Notes under the pieces: generated by a model | The model's input: the letters and a program-made list of their open reading frames with translations, nothing else | Database searches by the model: none | What the model was told of the DNA's origin: nothing | Translations under genes and position numbers: made by a program | In this document: one piece after another, positions 26,335 to 35,354 of the stretch | Layout: the number at the start of each line of letters is the position of its first letter | Position numbering within the stretch: position 1 is the stretch's first letter | NCBI RefSeq assembly: GCF_014219065.1 | Contig: NZ_JACLGO010000026.1 | Location: forward strand, 1-64,000 | DNA length: 64,000 bases | Origin: Halopseudomonas xiamenensis | GTDB lineage: Bacteria; Pseudomonadota; Gammaproteobacteria; Pseudomonadales; Pseudomonadaceae | Direction of reading: 5' to 3'

Positions 26335-27440
26335 ACCGCCTCCTGAAGCTGGTCGATCTTGACTACCCGCGTAGTCGGGTGGCACTGCTGACTGGCGCCG
26401 ACCCAGCGCAGGCACAGCGTGCCCTGGCGGATACCGGCGGTCTGCAGCCAGTTGGCCATCCCCGGGTCGCGCTCGCTGAGCACCAGGGTGACTCCGCCAT
26501 CCTGGTCATACGTGGCCTGGTGCTTGTTGAAGCAGATCCGGTGGTAGCGGTAATCCAGCGACTCCATCCAGTAATTGTTGATCTGCAGGTTCCAGAAGTC
26601 GCATTCGGGTACCTTCTGCACATGGATCACCAGCGCTTCGTCTTCGGCCAGCGCCCAGTGTGAGTGGTAATAGAAGATGTTCGGGTCGCCACCCACCGAC
26701 TGACATAGTGCCTGGTCGGCCGGAGGCAACTGATTACTGTGCGCCAGGTAGCTCTGTGTCCAATCGGCGAATAGCCGGGCGGTGTTTTCCACATAGCTGC
26801 TGACGCGCTGCAGGGCCTGTTCGAACGTGGCCGGGTCCAATGGACCGGGCTTGGCATCGGCGCCGATACGTTCGATGGACAACTGCGCCGGTACTTCCGT
26901 GTCGCGATCGAGGAAGGTCTGGCGCACCAGTACCGAGTTGCTGGCCGGGTCCACCTTCAGCCAGTTGCCCGGTTGCGGGTGACGGCTGATGAGGATCTCG
27001 AAGTTGCCGTCCTGATCGGTTTCCAGGGTGCTGGCATCGATGAAGCCGGTCTGGACCATCTTGCCGTCGGTTTCATAGCCGCCTTTCTGGGTGCCGAAGC
27101 TGAGGTAGTAGACCGAACCACGGTTGCCCTTGATGCGGTATTCCAGGTTGCCGTCCAGGCGTGCGTATTCATACAGATTGTCGGGATTGTCCGCGCCGAT
27201 CTTCGCGGTTTCATGGGAGGTCTTGAAAAAACCGGGAAACGCCGGGTCGGCAAACTCGACATGCATTTCCAGGCCGATACGCAGCAGGCGGGTCAGGTAG
27301 CGGAAGCCTTCGGCGCGGGTGGCGGCGTCGGCCGGGGTTTCCGGGCGCAGGATCTGCTCGCCGCAGCGCTTGAGGTTGTCGCAGAAGTCCGACCAGGCCT
27401 GGCCGCTGACCAGGGCGGGATGAGAGGTATTTGTTGTCAT
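26331..27440 (-). CDS. DUF1214-like protein coupled to the sulfotransferase
   Basis: 369 residues from the ATG at 27440. No signal peptide is evident. A central region with RIKGNRGSVYYLSFGTQ and a C-terminal region with LVIHVQKVPECDFWNLQINNYWMESLDYRYHRICFN resembles DUF1254/DUF1214-type beta-sandwich proteins, which often sit beside sulfotransferase-like genes in mycobacteria and sphingomonads. It overlaps the sulfotransferase by four bases, so the two are made together. Function unknown. Confidence 0.7.
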   Translation of the reverse strand: MTTNTSHPALVSGQAWSDFCDNLKRCGEQILRPETPADAATRAEGFRYLTRLLRIGLEMHVEFADPAFPGFFKTSHETAKIGADNPDNLYEYARLDGNLEYRIKGNRGSVYYLSFGTQKGGYETDGKMVQTGFIDASTLETDQDGNFEILISRHPQPGNWLKVDPASNSVLVRQTFLDRDTEVPAQLSIERIGADAKPGPLDPATFEQALQRVSSYVENTARLFADWTQSYLAHSNQLPPADQALCQSVGGDPNIFYYHSHWALAEDEALVIHVQKVPECDFWNLQINNYWMESLDYRYHRICFNKHQATYDQDGGVTLVLSERDPGMANWLQTAGIRQGTLCLRWVGASQQCHPTTRVVKIDQLQEAV

Positions 27441-27460
27441 TGTCTGTCTCCGGGGTAGCA

Positions 27461-27500
27461 GGGCCTGCGAACAGGCCCTCGACTTGCTGTTTTTCCAGCA
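27461..27500. other. stem-loops between cysNC and the DUF1214-like gene
   Basis: GGGCCTG-CGAA-CAGGCCC at 27461-27478 and TGCTG-TTTTTC-CAGCA at about 27485-27500. No T run follows on the minus strand, so they look like processing or attenuation hairpins rather than a terminator. The 73-bp gap separates PAPS synthesis genes from the sulfotransferase block. Confidence 0.45.
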
Positions 27501-27513
27501 GGACTGCCTGGTT

Positions 27514-29418
27514 TCACTCGATGTGACCACGCTCGATCAGGGTGGCGATGATCCTGTCCACGGCCTGTTCGGGCGACATCCGGGTGGTCTCGATATGAAT
27601 GTCCGGGTTGGCCGGCGCTTCATAGGGAGAATCGATACCGGTGAAGTTCTTCAACTCGCCCCGACGGACCTTCTTGTACAGACCTTTTGGGTCGCGTTCT
27701 TCGGCTATCGGTAGAGGGGTGTCGATGAAAATTTCCAGAAACGCCTCATCACCCAGCAACTGGCGCGCCATTTCCCGTTCGGAGCGGAACGGCGAGATGA
27801 AGGCGGTGAGGGTGATCAGGCCGGCATCGACGAACAGCTTGCCGACCTCGGCGACGCGGCGGATATTCTCCACCCGATCGGCATCGGTGAAGCCCAGGTC
27901 GCGGTTCAGGCCATGGCGCACGTTGTCACCATCCAGCAGATAGGTGGACTGGCCACGGGCATACAGGCGTTTTTCCAGCAGGTTGGCAATGGCCGACTTG
28001 CCGGCGCCAGACAGGCCGGTGAACCACAGCAGGACCGGCTTCTGCCCCAGTTGTTCGGCGCGCACCTTCTGGTTCACATCGGTGTGCTGCATATGGATGT
28101 TCTGCGAACGGCGCAGCGAGAAGTCAATCAGGCCGGCGCCGACGGTGGCGTTGCTCAGCCGATCGATCAAAATGAAACTGCCGGTTTCGCGGTTGCTCTG
28201 ATAGGGATCGAAGGCCACCGGCTGACTGCAGGAGAGATTGCACACGCCGATCTCGTTCAGCGCCAGCTCCTTGGCGGCCAGATGCTCCAGAGTATTGACG
28301 TTGATCTTGTGCTTGGGTGCGGCGAGGGTCACCGGCACGGTCTTGCCACCGATCTTCATCAGATAGGGGCGTCCGCCGAGCATGGGTTGCTCATGCATCC
28401 AGACCAGAGTGACTTGGAACTGATCGGCCACGCTCGGCGGTTCGTTGGCGGTGGCGATCACATCGCCACGGCTGCAGTCCACTTCGTCGCTCAGGGTCAG
28501 GGTGACCGACTGGCCGGCCACGGCCTGCTGCAGGTCGCCATCCTGGGTGACGATGCGGGCAATATGGGTTTCCCGGCCGGCGGGCAGAATACGCACGCGG
28601 TCGCCCGGTTGCACTACGCCAGCGGCGACGGTGCCGGCAAAGCCGCGGAAGTCCAGGTTCGGGCGGTTGACCCACTGCACCGGCATGCGGAAGGGCAGTT
28701 TCTGCTGGTGGGACTCGTCTATCTCGACGGTTTCCAGGTAGCCCATCAACGTGGTGCCCCGGTACCACGGCATATGCTCGGTGCGCTCGGTGATGTTATC
28801 GCCCCGCAGTGCCGACATCGGGATGGCGGTGATCTCGGGCAGGTTGATCTTGCCGGCGAATTCACGGTATTCCTCGACGATTTCGTTAAAGACCTTTTCC
28901 GAGTAGTCCATCAGATCCATCTTGTTGACCGCCAGCACCACCTTGCGAATGCCGATCAGCGAGGCCAGGAAGGAGTGACGCCGGGATTGAGTCAGCACGC
29001 CGCGACGGGCGTCGATCATCACGATGGCAACATCGGCGGTGGAGGCACCGGTGACCATGTTGCGGGTGTACTGCTCGTGGCCGGGTGTGTCGGCGACGAT
29101 GAACTTGCGACGGTCGGTAGAGAAGAAGCGATAGGCCACATCGATGGTGATGCCCTGTTCGCGCTCGGCCGCCAGGCCATCCACCAGCAGAGCGAAGTCC
29201 AGTTCGCCGCCCTGGGTGCCGACCCTTTTCGAGTCGGCTTCCAGTACGTCCAGCTGATCCTCGAAGAGCATCTTGGCTTCATACAGCAGGCGCCCGATCA
29301 GCGTGCTCTTGCCGTCGTCGACGCTGCCACAGGTAATGAACCGCAACAGGCTCTTGTGTTCATGGGATTTGAGATATGCCTCGATATCGTCGGCAATCAG
29401 GTCGGATACGTGAGCCAT
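27514..29418 (-). CDS. cysNC: bifunctional CysN/CysC (ATP sulfurylase GTPase + APS kinase)
   Basis: 634 residues. Residues 1-440 are the EF-Tu-like GTPase subunit of ATP sulfurylase ([26 protein letters not shown]). From about residue 450 the APS kinase domain follows (P-loop [16 protein letters not shown] near 468, [15 protein letters not shown]). With CysD it turns sulfate and ATP into APS and then PAPS. The start overlaps the cysD stop by ATGA. Fused CysNC is usual in pseudomonads. Confidence 0.95.
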   Translation of the reverse strand: MAHVSDLIADDIEAYLKSHEHKSLLRFITCGSVDDGKSTLIGRLLYEAKMLFEDQLDVLEADSKRVGTQGGELDFALLVDGLAAEREQGITIDVAYRFFSTDRRKFIVADTPGHEQYTRNMVTGASTADVAIVMIDARRGVLTQSRRHSFLASLIGIRKVVLAVNKMDLMDYSEKVFNEIVEEYREFAGKINLPEITAIPMSALRGDNITERTEHMPWYRGTTLMGYLETVEIDESHQQKLPFRMPVQWVNRPNLDFRGFAGTVAAGVVQPGDRVRILPAGRETHIARIVTQDGDLQQAVAGQSVTLTLSDEVDCSRGDVIATANEPPSVADQFQVTLVWMHEQPMLGGRPYLMKIGGKTVPVTLAAPKHKINVNTLEHLAAKELALNEIGVCNLSCSQPVAFDPYQSNRETGSFILIDRLSNATVGAGLIDFSLRRSQNIHMQHTDVNQKVRAEQLGQKPVLLWFTGLSGAGKSAIANLLEKRLYARGQSTYLLDGDNVRHGLNRDLGFTDADRVENIRRVAEVGKLFVDAGLITLTAFISPFRSEREMARQLLGDEAFLEIFIDTPLPIAEERDPKGLYKKVRRGELKNFTGIDSPYEAPANPDIHIETTRMSPEQAVDRIIATLIERGHIE

Positions 29419-30317
29419 CAGAAATACCCCTCTTGTTTTTTCTTCTCCATCGATGCTGCGGCGTCATGGTCGATCATTCGGCCTTGTCGTTCCGAGGTGC
29501 GGGTCAGCAGCATTTCCTGAATGATCTTCGGCAGGGTGTCGGCATCGGACTCGACCGCGCCGGTCAGCGGATAGCAACCCAGGGTGCGGAAGCGCACGTT
29601 GCGCAGCATCGGGACCTCGCCCGGGTTCAGCGGCATACGTTCGTCGTCCACCATGATCAGCATGCCGTCGCGCTCGACTACCGGGCGCGGGGCGGCGAAA
29701 TACAGGGGAACGATGGGAATGTTTTCCAGATGGATGTACTGCCAGATATCCAGCTCGGTCCAGTTGGACAAGGGGAACACACGGATCGACTCGCCCTTGT
29801 TCTTGCGGGTGTTGTACAGATGCCACAGCTCCGGTCGCTGGTTCTTCGGGTCCCAGCGATGCTGGTCGGAACGGAAGGAGAAGATACGTTCCTTGGCGCG
29901 TGATTTTTCCTCGTCACGACGTGCGCCGCCGAAGGCTGCATCGAAGCCGTATTGATCCAGCGCTTGCTTGAGACCCTCGGTCTTCATGATGTCGGTATGG
30001 ATCTGCGAGCCGTGCTTGAACGGGCTGATCCCCATTGCCAGCCCGTCGGGATTGACGTGGCTGATCAGCTCCAGGCCCAGTTTCGCCACCATCTGGTCGC
30101 GGAAGCGATACATGTCCTGGAATTTCCAGGTGGTATCGACATGCAGCAGGGGGAACGGCGGCTTGGCTGGATAGAAGGCCTTCATTGCCAGGTGCAGCAT
30201 TACCGCGCTGTCCTTGCCAATGGAGTACAGCATGACCGGGTTGTCGGCCTCGGCCACTACTTCGCGCATGGCCTGGATGCTTTCGGCTTCCAGTCTCTGC
30301 AGGTGCGTCAACGTCAT
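29418..30317 (-). CDS. cysD: sulfate adenylyltransferase subunit 2 CysD
   Basis: 299 residues if translation starts at the ATG at 30317, which is preceded by AAGGA nine bases away. PP-loop-type motif [17 protein letters not shown] near the N-terminus, [17 protein letters not shown], and C-terminal [16 protein letters not shown]. Catalyses APS formation with CysN. The first residues ([20 protein letters not shown]) match the normal CysD N-terminus, so the enzyme is complete. The same reading frame stays open 337 codons upstream (see the overlapping entry). Confidence 0.93.
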   Translation of the reverse strand: MTLTHLQRLEAESIQAMREVVAEADNPVMLYSIGKDSAVMLHLAMKAFYPAKPPFPLLHVDTTWKFQDMYRFRDQMVAKLGLELISHVNPDGLAMGISPFKHGSQIHTDIMKTEGLKQALDQYGFDAAFGGARRDEEKSRAKERIFSFRSDQHRWDPKNQRPELWHLYNTRKNKGESIRVFPLSNWTELDIWQYIHLENIPIVPLYFAAPRPVVERDGMLIMVDDERMPLNPGEVPMLRNVRFRTLGCYPLTGAVESDADTLPKIIQEMLLTRTSERQGRMIDHDAAASMEKKKQEGYF

Positions 30318-31328
30318 AGCTTTTTCCTTCGACTTTTGTTGTTGTCGACGCTCAGCGTATCGGGGCTGATTCGCCGAGTTATGCGCGAGTTGAAGTTTTA
30401 ATATGCGTTGCAGCATGAACAGCATCGGGTTGCCGGGCGGGCTGGCGGGGAGCCCTGCAGCGCCTGCGTTGCCCACATCTGTAGCGCGTTGGCTGTGGTG
30501 ACGGATATCCTCGGCCAACTGCTGGGCGCCGTTCAGCATGTCGGTGGCTTGGGGCAGGTGAAACAGCTGCAGTTGCTCGGTGCGCTTGCTGGCCCAGGCG
30601 CTGAAGGTGGCTGCACGCTGCCATTGCATGCCCGGCAGCAGAGCGAAGAGCTTGCGCCCGGTACTGCGCTGCAGGCGGTCGAAGAAGTTCTCCAGATGTG
30701 GCGCACGCAAGCCACCATCGTAGGGTAGCCAGAGCACCTTGCCGCGGTTGCTCATGGCCCTGAGTACGCCATGCCGCAGTTTCTTGCCGGGGCTCGGCGC
30801 ACCGAAGTCGTCGACCCAGAAAATCTCACCACCTTCCTCCCGGGCCTGGGAGGCGATCTGTTGATAGGTGCTCTGGTGCCACCGCTGGACGCTGAGGGGA
30901 GCGTTGGCGATGCGCCGGGCCGGGCGCTCGGCATTCAGCCGCCAGCGTTGCAGGTAGTGTGTCGCGGTGCGGTCGGGAATGCTGATCCGGTACTGCTTAC
31001 GGACCAGCGCCTGCATGGCTTCGAGCTGCCAGAGCAGGTATGGCAACTGGTGGGCTTCCGGCGCGGTGGCGACCAGCGTCTGGTACATCTCCAGCTCCTG
31101 CTCGGCGCTCAAGGTACGTCCTTCCCCCATCTTGCGGCCACGCTCGCGGATGGGGACGGCCTGCCAGCCACCGTTCTGCCAGGCCTTATGCGCGGCAATG
31201 ATGGTCGGCGAGGACAGCCCTGTGGCGGCACTGATGGTCTTCAGGGTATTGCCCGCCAGGCGCAGCTTCACGGCCTGGATGCGCAGGGTATTGAGCTGCC
31301 CGATGGGCAGGCGGTTACCACGTGCCAT
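29418..31328 (-). CDS. HTH/IS630-like protein continuous with CysD (636-residue ORF)
   Basis: An ATG at 31328 with AAAGGAG upstream opens a frame that reads through into cysD with no stop. Residues 1-130 have an IS630-type HTH/winged-helix organisation ([30 protein letters not shown]). Residues 160-300 resemble a DDE transposase core ([18 protein letters not shown]) with the later catalytic acid lost ([10 protein letters not shown]). Either a real HTH-CysD fusion is made, or the upstream protein shares its C-terminus with CysD while cysD also starts at 30317. No flanking inverted repeats or second IS end are visible. A domesticated regulator is one reading; a recent in-frame deletion of a stop is another. 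Confidence 0.6.
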   Translation of the reverse strand: MARGNRLPIGQLNTLRIQAVKLRLAGNTLKTISAATGLSSPTIIAAHKAWQNGGWQAVPIRERGRKMGEGRTLSAEQELEMYQTLVATAPEAHQLPYLLWQLEAMQALVRKQYRISIPDRTATHYLQRWRLNAERPARRIANAPLSVQRWHQSTYQQIASQAREEGGEIFWVDDFGAPSPGKKLRHGVLRAMSNRGKVLWLPYDGGLRAPHLENFFDRLQRSTGRKLFALLPGMQWQRAATFSAWASKRTEQLQLFHLPQATDMLNGAQQLAEDIRHHSQRATDVGNAGAAGLPASPPGNPMLFMLQRILKLQLAHNSANQPRYAERRQQQKSKEKAMTLTHLQRLEAESIQAMREVVAEADNPVMLYSIGKDSAVMLHLAMKAFYPAKPPFPLLHVDTTWKFQDMYRFRDQMVAKLGLELISHVNPDGLAMGISPFKHGSQIHTDIMKTEGLKQALDQYGFDAAFGGARRDEEKSRAKERIFSFRSDQHRWDPKNQRPELWHLYNTRKNKGESIRVFPLSNWTELDIWQYIHLENIPIVPLYFAAPRPVVERDGMLIMVDDERMPLNPGEVPMLRNVRFRTLGCYPLTGAVESDADTLPKIIQEMLLTRTSERQGRMIDHDAAASMEKKKQEGYF

Positions 31329-31406
31329 GACCGCTCCTTTAAATATCCAATTGCTGATTGGGGGGATAGTTGGTCCCTGTACTCTTGCGGGTACGGAAAA
31401 AAGACG

Positions 31407-31425
31407 CATAGTCCGTTTGGACCAA
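31407..31425 (-). promoter_or_regulatory. island operator site 3 (weak)
   Basis: Read on the minus strand, TTGGTCCAAACGGACTATG matches the island consensus at 15 of 19 positions and keeps GTC-N6-GAC. AAGAGT lies 30.5 bp from the centre toward the HTH-CysD gene. It lies between that gene and cysQ and could serve the whole sulfotransferase operon. Confidence 0.45.
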
Positions 31426-31446
31426 TCTGAAAAAAAGAGGAAAGCT

Positions 31447-32211
31447 ATGAACGAAGCCATGTCAGCGCTGCTTGAGCAGGTGATCGATATCACCCGTGTC
31501 GCCGGTGAACAGGTGCTGCAGATCTATCACTCCGATTTCGAAGTGCGAGGCAAGGATGATGCTTCACCGGTGACCGAGGCCGACGAGCGTGCCGAGGCTC
31601 TGATCCTGCGGGCCCTGGCGCAGTGCGCGCCCGCTGATCCGGTGATTTCCGAAGAGGCTGCCGCTGCGGGTCATGTACCCGAGGTGGGTCAGCGCTTCTG
31701 GCTGGTGGATCCGCTCGATGGCACCAGGGAGTTCGTCAGTCGCAATGGTGAATTCACGGTCAATATCGCTCTGATCGAAGCTGGCGAACCTGTGCTGGGC
31801 GTGGTACTGGCTCCTGCGTTGGGCCGCCTGTTCGCCGGGGCCAGGGGCTGTGGCGCTTTTGTCGAGGAGGCCGGTATACGCAAGCCCATCGAATGCCGCG
31901 AACCCTCATCCGAGGGGCTGGAAGTGGTGGCCAGCCGCTCCCATGGGGATGCCCAGGCGCTGGATGCCTTTCTGGCCGGGCGCAAGGTCCGCTCGCTGAA
32001 AAGCGCCGGCTCATCATTGAAGATCTGCCTGGTGGCCGCTGGGGAGGCGGATCTGTATCCGCGTCTGGGTCGTACCATGGAATGGGATATCGCCGCTGGT
32101 CACGCAGTGCTGCTGGCGGCTGGTGGCCAGATATTGACGCTGCAGAACGAGCCGCTGCGATACGGCAAACCGGGCCTGGACAACCCGTATTTCTATGCCC
32201 GGGGTAGATGA
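31447..32211 (+). CDS. cysQ: 3'(2'),5'-bisphosphate nucleotidase CysQ
   Basis: 254 residues from the ATG at 31447 (AGAGGAAAG upstream). Inositol-phosphatase fold with metal motifs [16 protein letters not shown] and [10 protein letters not shown]. It hydrolyses PAP, the product left by sulfotransferases and PAPS reductase, to AMP. Divergent from the cysD-cysNC-sulfotransferase operon with 118 bp between the starts, an arrangement that pairs PAPS use with PAP removal. Confidence 0.93.
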   Translation: MNEAMSALLEQVIDITRVAGEQVLQIYHSDFEVRGKDDASPVTEADERAEALILRALAQCAPADPVISEEAAAAGHVPEVGQRFWLVDPLDGTREFVSRNGEFTVNIALIEAGEPVLGVVLAPALGRLFAGARGCGAFVEEAGIRKPIECREPSSEGLEVVASRSHGDAQALDAFLAGRKVRSLKSAGSSLKICLVAAGEADLYPRLGRTMEWDIAAGHAVLLAAGGQILTLQNEPLRYGKPGLDNPYFYARGR

Positions 32212-32287
32212 GACGGTACGATCAGAGACAGCTCCCCTGGAAGAGCCGGGTTTCATCCCGGCCTGCGAAGTTTCCGCCAGCATCGCG

Positions 32288-32338
32288 GGTCGAGGTGGAA
32301 CTCGACCCTCCATGGAGCGCCCCCGCTCAGGGGGATGG
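32288..32338. repeat. intergenic repeat copy 1 (GGTCG..CCCTCCATG)
   Basis: GGTCGAGGTGGAACTCGACC then CTCCATGGAGCGC and a GCCCCCGC/GGGGG hairpin. A related copy is at 58524 (GGTCGGGACGGAACCCGGCC, CTCCATG). It lies between the convergent cysQ and flavin reductase genes and may also serve as their terminator. Confidence 0.55.
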
Positions 32339-32340
32339 CT

Positions 32341-34464
32341 TTAGAGTGCCAGTGCCAGGTCGGTAGCTGAGCGCAGCGCGCCTTCGATATAGCCCAGATT
32401 GTGACTGTCGCCGAGGCGATGGATGGGCAGACCGCTGCTGGCCAGCTCATCGGCCAGGCTGGGGTCTGGGCCGGCTCCCACCGCCAGTACCACGGAATCG
32501 GCTGCCACATGCAGGCTGTCGCTGTCCTGGGTGCGGTAATGCACGGCACGCCCATCGATGCGGTCGATCTGCACCTCGGTCAGCAGGGCGACATCGTGCT
32601 GCCGCAGATTATCCAGTACTCGCCAGCGGCGTACGATCGACAGTTCCCGACCCAGGTTGGCGTCCGGCTCCAGCACCGTTACCCGGCGACCACGTTCGAC
32701 CAGGAACTCGGCCAGTTCCAAACCCACCAGCCCACCGCCAATGATCACCACCTGCTTGCCCAATGGCATCCACAGCTTCGACAGTTGCTTGATGGCATCG
32801 GTGCTGTTGGTCGCCCCGGTCAGACTGCCGGCTTTCATCATGGTCCGCTGTGCCAGTGATAGCTTGGCTTTGGCAATCTCCTCGGCGCGGTCGCCAGTCA
32901 TCAGCCGGCGCAGTTCATCGCCACTCCACACATGCTTGAGGTCGGCGCCGGGAATGTCCGGTGCGGCGCGGCGCGCGCCGTTGGCCACCAGTACCTGATC
33001 AGCGCCCAGCTCCCGCAGCAGCTCGGGAGTGGCTGCGGTGTCCAGGTGTACATCGATGGGTAGCTGGTTGACCTGGTGCACCAGGTTATCCAGCAGCGCA
33101 CCGTTCTCCGGGTAGGCCAAGGCGGCGAAGAACAGTGTGCCGCCGAGTCGGTTGCTGCGTTCGAGCAGGGTTACCCGGTGCCCACGCAGGCTGGCCAGCC
33201 GCGCCGCTTCAAGCCCCGCCGGACCGCCACCGACCACCACGATATGCTGCGGCTGGGCCGCTGGCAGGATGACTTTCTGCGCTTCATGGCCGGTGAAGGG
33301 ATTCACCGCGCACTTGACCCGCTGGTTGACGAAGATCTGGCTGACGCAGACATAGCAGTAGATACACGGGCGGATGGCCGCTGCATCACCCTTGATCAGC
33401 TTGTTCGGCAGTTCCGGATCGGCCAGCAGCTTGCGGCCCATGGCGATGAAATCGCATTTGCCCTCGGCCAGGGCACGGTCGGCGGTGGCCGGATCGAGCC
33501 GGCCGACGGCGATTACCGGTATCCCAACCTCCTTCCTGACCTCGGCGGCCCAGTCAAGAAAGCCCGCCGGCTTCTGCACCAGCGGTGCTTCGGTGAAGGC
33601 CACCCCGGTGGTGGTCGCCGCATACGCCGATACCGATACCGCATCCACGCCGGCGGCTTCGGCCAGCCGGGCGAAGGCCTGGCACTCCTCCAGGGTGATG
33701 CCGCCGTCCAGGCGCAGCTCCTGGGCATCCAGGCGTAACCAGACGCCGAAGTCATCACCAGTGCGTTGACGTACCTCGCGTATCACCTCGAGCATCAGCC
33801 GAGCACGGTTTTCCAGGCTGCCACCGTACTCGTCGTCGCGCTTGTTGTAATAGGCAGAGAGGAAGCCGGCGATGATATAGGTATGCGCGGCATGGATCTC
33901 CACCCCATCGAAGCCGGCACGCCTGGCGCGGTCAGCGGCGTCGCCAAACCAGCTCACCAATTGGGCGATATCGGCCTTGTCCAGCACTCGCACCTGCGGC
34001 TTGTTCTTCGGCCTGCCGGAGCTGATGAAGGCGCCCAGCTCCTCGCGGGTCAGCGAGTCCATCATGTCGGTCTTGAACGGTGGTGGCAGGGATGGCACCC
34101 ATAGCTCACGGCCTTCGGCCAGGTCACGCACGGCGGTCTTGCCGGCATGCTGCAACTGGATGGCGATCTTCGCCCCGTGCCGGTGAACCCGTTGTACCAG
34201 CTGGCTGAGGCCGGGCAGGAAGCGATCGTCCGACAGGCCGACCTGGTAGGGCTCGGCGGTGCCAGCGGGGAAGGCGATGGCCCCCACGCCCATGATCAGC
34301 AGGCCGGCACCACCGGCGGCGCGCGCTTCGTAATAGGCCTGGATGCGTTCGCCGCAGCTGCCATCCGATTCGGCGAAGTTGGAGCCCATGGGGGCCATGA
34401 TGATACGGTTGCGCAGCTGCAGCTTGCCGATCCGGCCAGGCTGCAGCAGGTGGGAATTATTCAT
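32341..34464 (-). CDS. FMN/4Fe-4S/FAD reductase of the dienoyl-CoA reductase family
   Basis: 707 residues. An FMN TIM barrel (1-335; GVEIHAAHTYIIAGFLSAYYNKR carries the HxxH pair) is followed by the iron-sulfur cysteines C-x2-C-x2-C-x11-C (CIYCYVCVSQIFVNQRVKC) and FAD/NAD(P) Rossmann domains (VVVGGGPAGLEAARLASLRG and VVIIGGGLVGLELAEFLVERG). This is the FadH, trimethylamine dehydrogenase and bile-acid BaiCD/BaiH plan. It probably reduces a steroid enone or a dienoyl-CoA. Last gene of the minus-strand operon with the MFS transporter and the hydrolase. Confidence 0.88.
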   Translation of the reverse strand: MNNSHLLQPGRIGKLQLRNRIIMAPMGSNFAESDGSCGERIQAYYEARAAGGAGLLIMGVGAIAFPAGTAEPYQVGLSDDRFLPGLSQLVQRVHRHGAKIAIQLQHAGKTAVRDLAEGRELWVPSLPPPFKTDMMDSLTREELGAFISSGRPKNKPQVRVLDKADIAQLVSWFGDAADRARRAGFDGVEIHAAHTYIIAGFLSAYYNKRDDEYGGSLENRARLMLEVIREVRQRTGDDFGVWLRLDAQELRLDGGITLEECQAFARLAEAAGVDAVSVSAYAATTTGVAFTEAPLVQKPAGFLDWAAEVRKEVGIPVIAVGRLDPATADRALAEGKCDFIAMGRKLLADPELPNKLIKGDAAAIRPCIYCYVCVSQIFVNQRVKCAVNPFTGHEAQKVILPAAQPQHIVVVGGGPAGLEAARLASLRGHRVTLLERSNRLGGTLFFAALAYPENGALLDNLVHQVNQLPIDVHLDTAATPELLRELGADQVLVANGARRAAPDIPGADLKHVWSGDELRRLMTGDRAEEIAKAKLSLAQRTMMKAGSLTGATNSTDAIKQLSKLWMPLGKQVVIIGGGLVGLELAEFLVERGRRVTVLEPDANLGRELSIVRRWRVLDNLRQHDVALLTEVQIDRIDGRAVHYRTQDSDSLHVAADSVVLAVGAGPDPSLADELASSGLPIHRLGDSHNLGYIEGALRSATDLALAL

Positions 34465-34512
34465 GGGGATAGACCTCGAAGGCCGGGCAATCCTGTTGCC
34501 CGGCCATGATTG

Positions 34513-35352
34513 TCATTCGTCGTTGAGGAAGGTGATGCATTCGCGGTTGAATAGCGCCTGGTGCTCTACCTGCACCCAGTGGCCACAGCGATTGAGCATA
34601 ATGAAGCGCACATGCGGGCTGTGTTCGAGGATCTTCAGGGCGCCGGCCGGGGGGTTGAACAGGTCATCGGTGCCCCAGAAACCGAGAATCGGCACGCGGA
34701 TCTCGCCCAGGCGTTCGGTCATGTTCGGCACCAGCATGGTGGAGAACAGGTTGGCTGGCTGGGTGACTGCCACCGCGGCACGCTCCTTCAGCAGGTTCTC
34801 GTCCAGCTGGCTGGCGTCGAACAGCTGCAGGCTCATGACCTGGCGCATTTCCTCGACGCCCATCGGCCCCTGGCCGAATACCTCGACCATGCGCACGATG
34901 CCGGGCATCTGGAAGTAGGTCTCGCGTTCCTCCACGCCGCCGGGGGCCATCAGGATCAGCTTTTCCACCCGTTCGGGGTAGGCCAGTGCCGCGCCCAGGG
35001 CAATGGCGCCGCCCAGCGAGTTGCCGAGCAGGGTGCAGCGGTCGATGCCGGCCTTGTCGAGGAAGTCGCCCAGGCAGCTGACGAAGAATTGCAGGTCGTA
35101 TTTCACGTCATCCGGTTTGTCGGAGCGACCGAAACCCGGCAGGTCGAGGACGATATTGCGGTAACCGGCCTTGTCGAATACCGGGTAGTTGCCTTTGAAA
35201 TTACTGAAGCCACTGGCACCGGGCCCGCTGCCATGCAGCCAGACCACCACCGGACCGCTGCCGATATCCAGATAGTGCAGGGTCAGTCCGTTGTCCAGGG
35301 TGACGTGACAGCCGGTGGGCAGTGGCAGGTCGGCGTTGGGGGTCTTGCTCAT
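34513..35352 (-). CDS. hsaD: meta-cleavage product hydrolase, HsaD/TesD-like
   Basis: 279 residues. Alpha/beta hydrolase with nucleophile elbow GNSLGG, acid in FWGTDDLFNPP and His in NRCGHWVQVEH; oxyanion motif LHGSGPGASGFSNF is typical of C-C bond hydrolases (BphD, HsaD). These cut the dienol from extradiol ring cleavage. In the steroid route HsaD/TesD splits 4,9-DSHA into an indanedione propionate (HIP) and a dienoic acid. The matching dioxygenase is at 49687. Steroid specificity is inferred from the island. Confidence 0.82.
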   Translation of the reverse strand: MSKTPNADLPLPTGCHVTLDNGLTLHYLDIGSGPVVVWLHGSGPGASGFSNFKGNYPVFDKAGYRNIVLDLPGFGRSDKPDDVKYDLQFFVSCLGDFLDKAGIDRCTLLGNSLGGAIALGAALAYPERVEKLILMAPGGVEERETYFQMPGIVRMVEVFGQGPMGVEEMRQVMSLQLFDASQLDENLLKERAAVAVTQPANLFSTMLVPNMTERLGEIRVPILGFWGTDDLFNPPAGALKILEHSPHVRFIMLNRCGHWVQVEHQALFNRECITFLNDE

Positions 35353-35354
35353 GT

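Noticed and set aside
30318-31493. An active IS630 insertion sequence
   Set aside because: No terminal inverted repeats or target duplication, catalytic acids incomplete, and the frame joins CysD.
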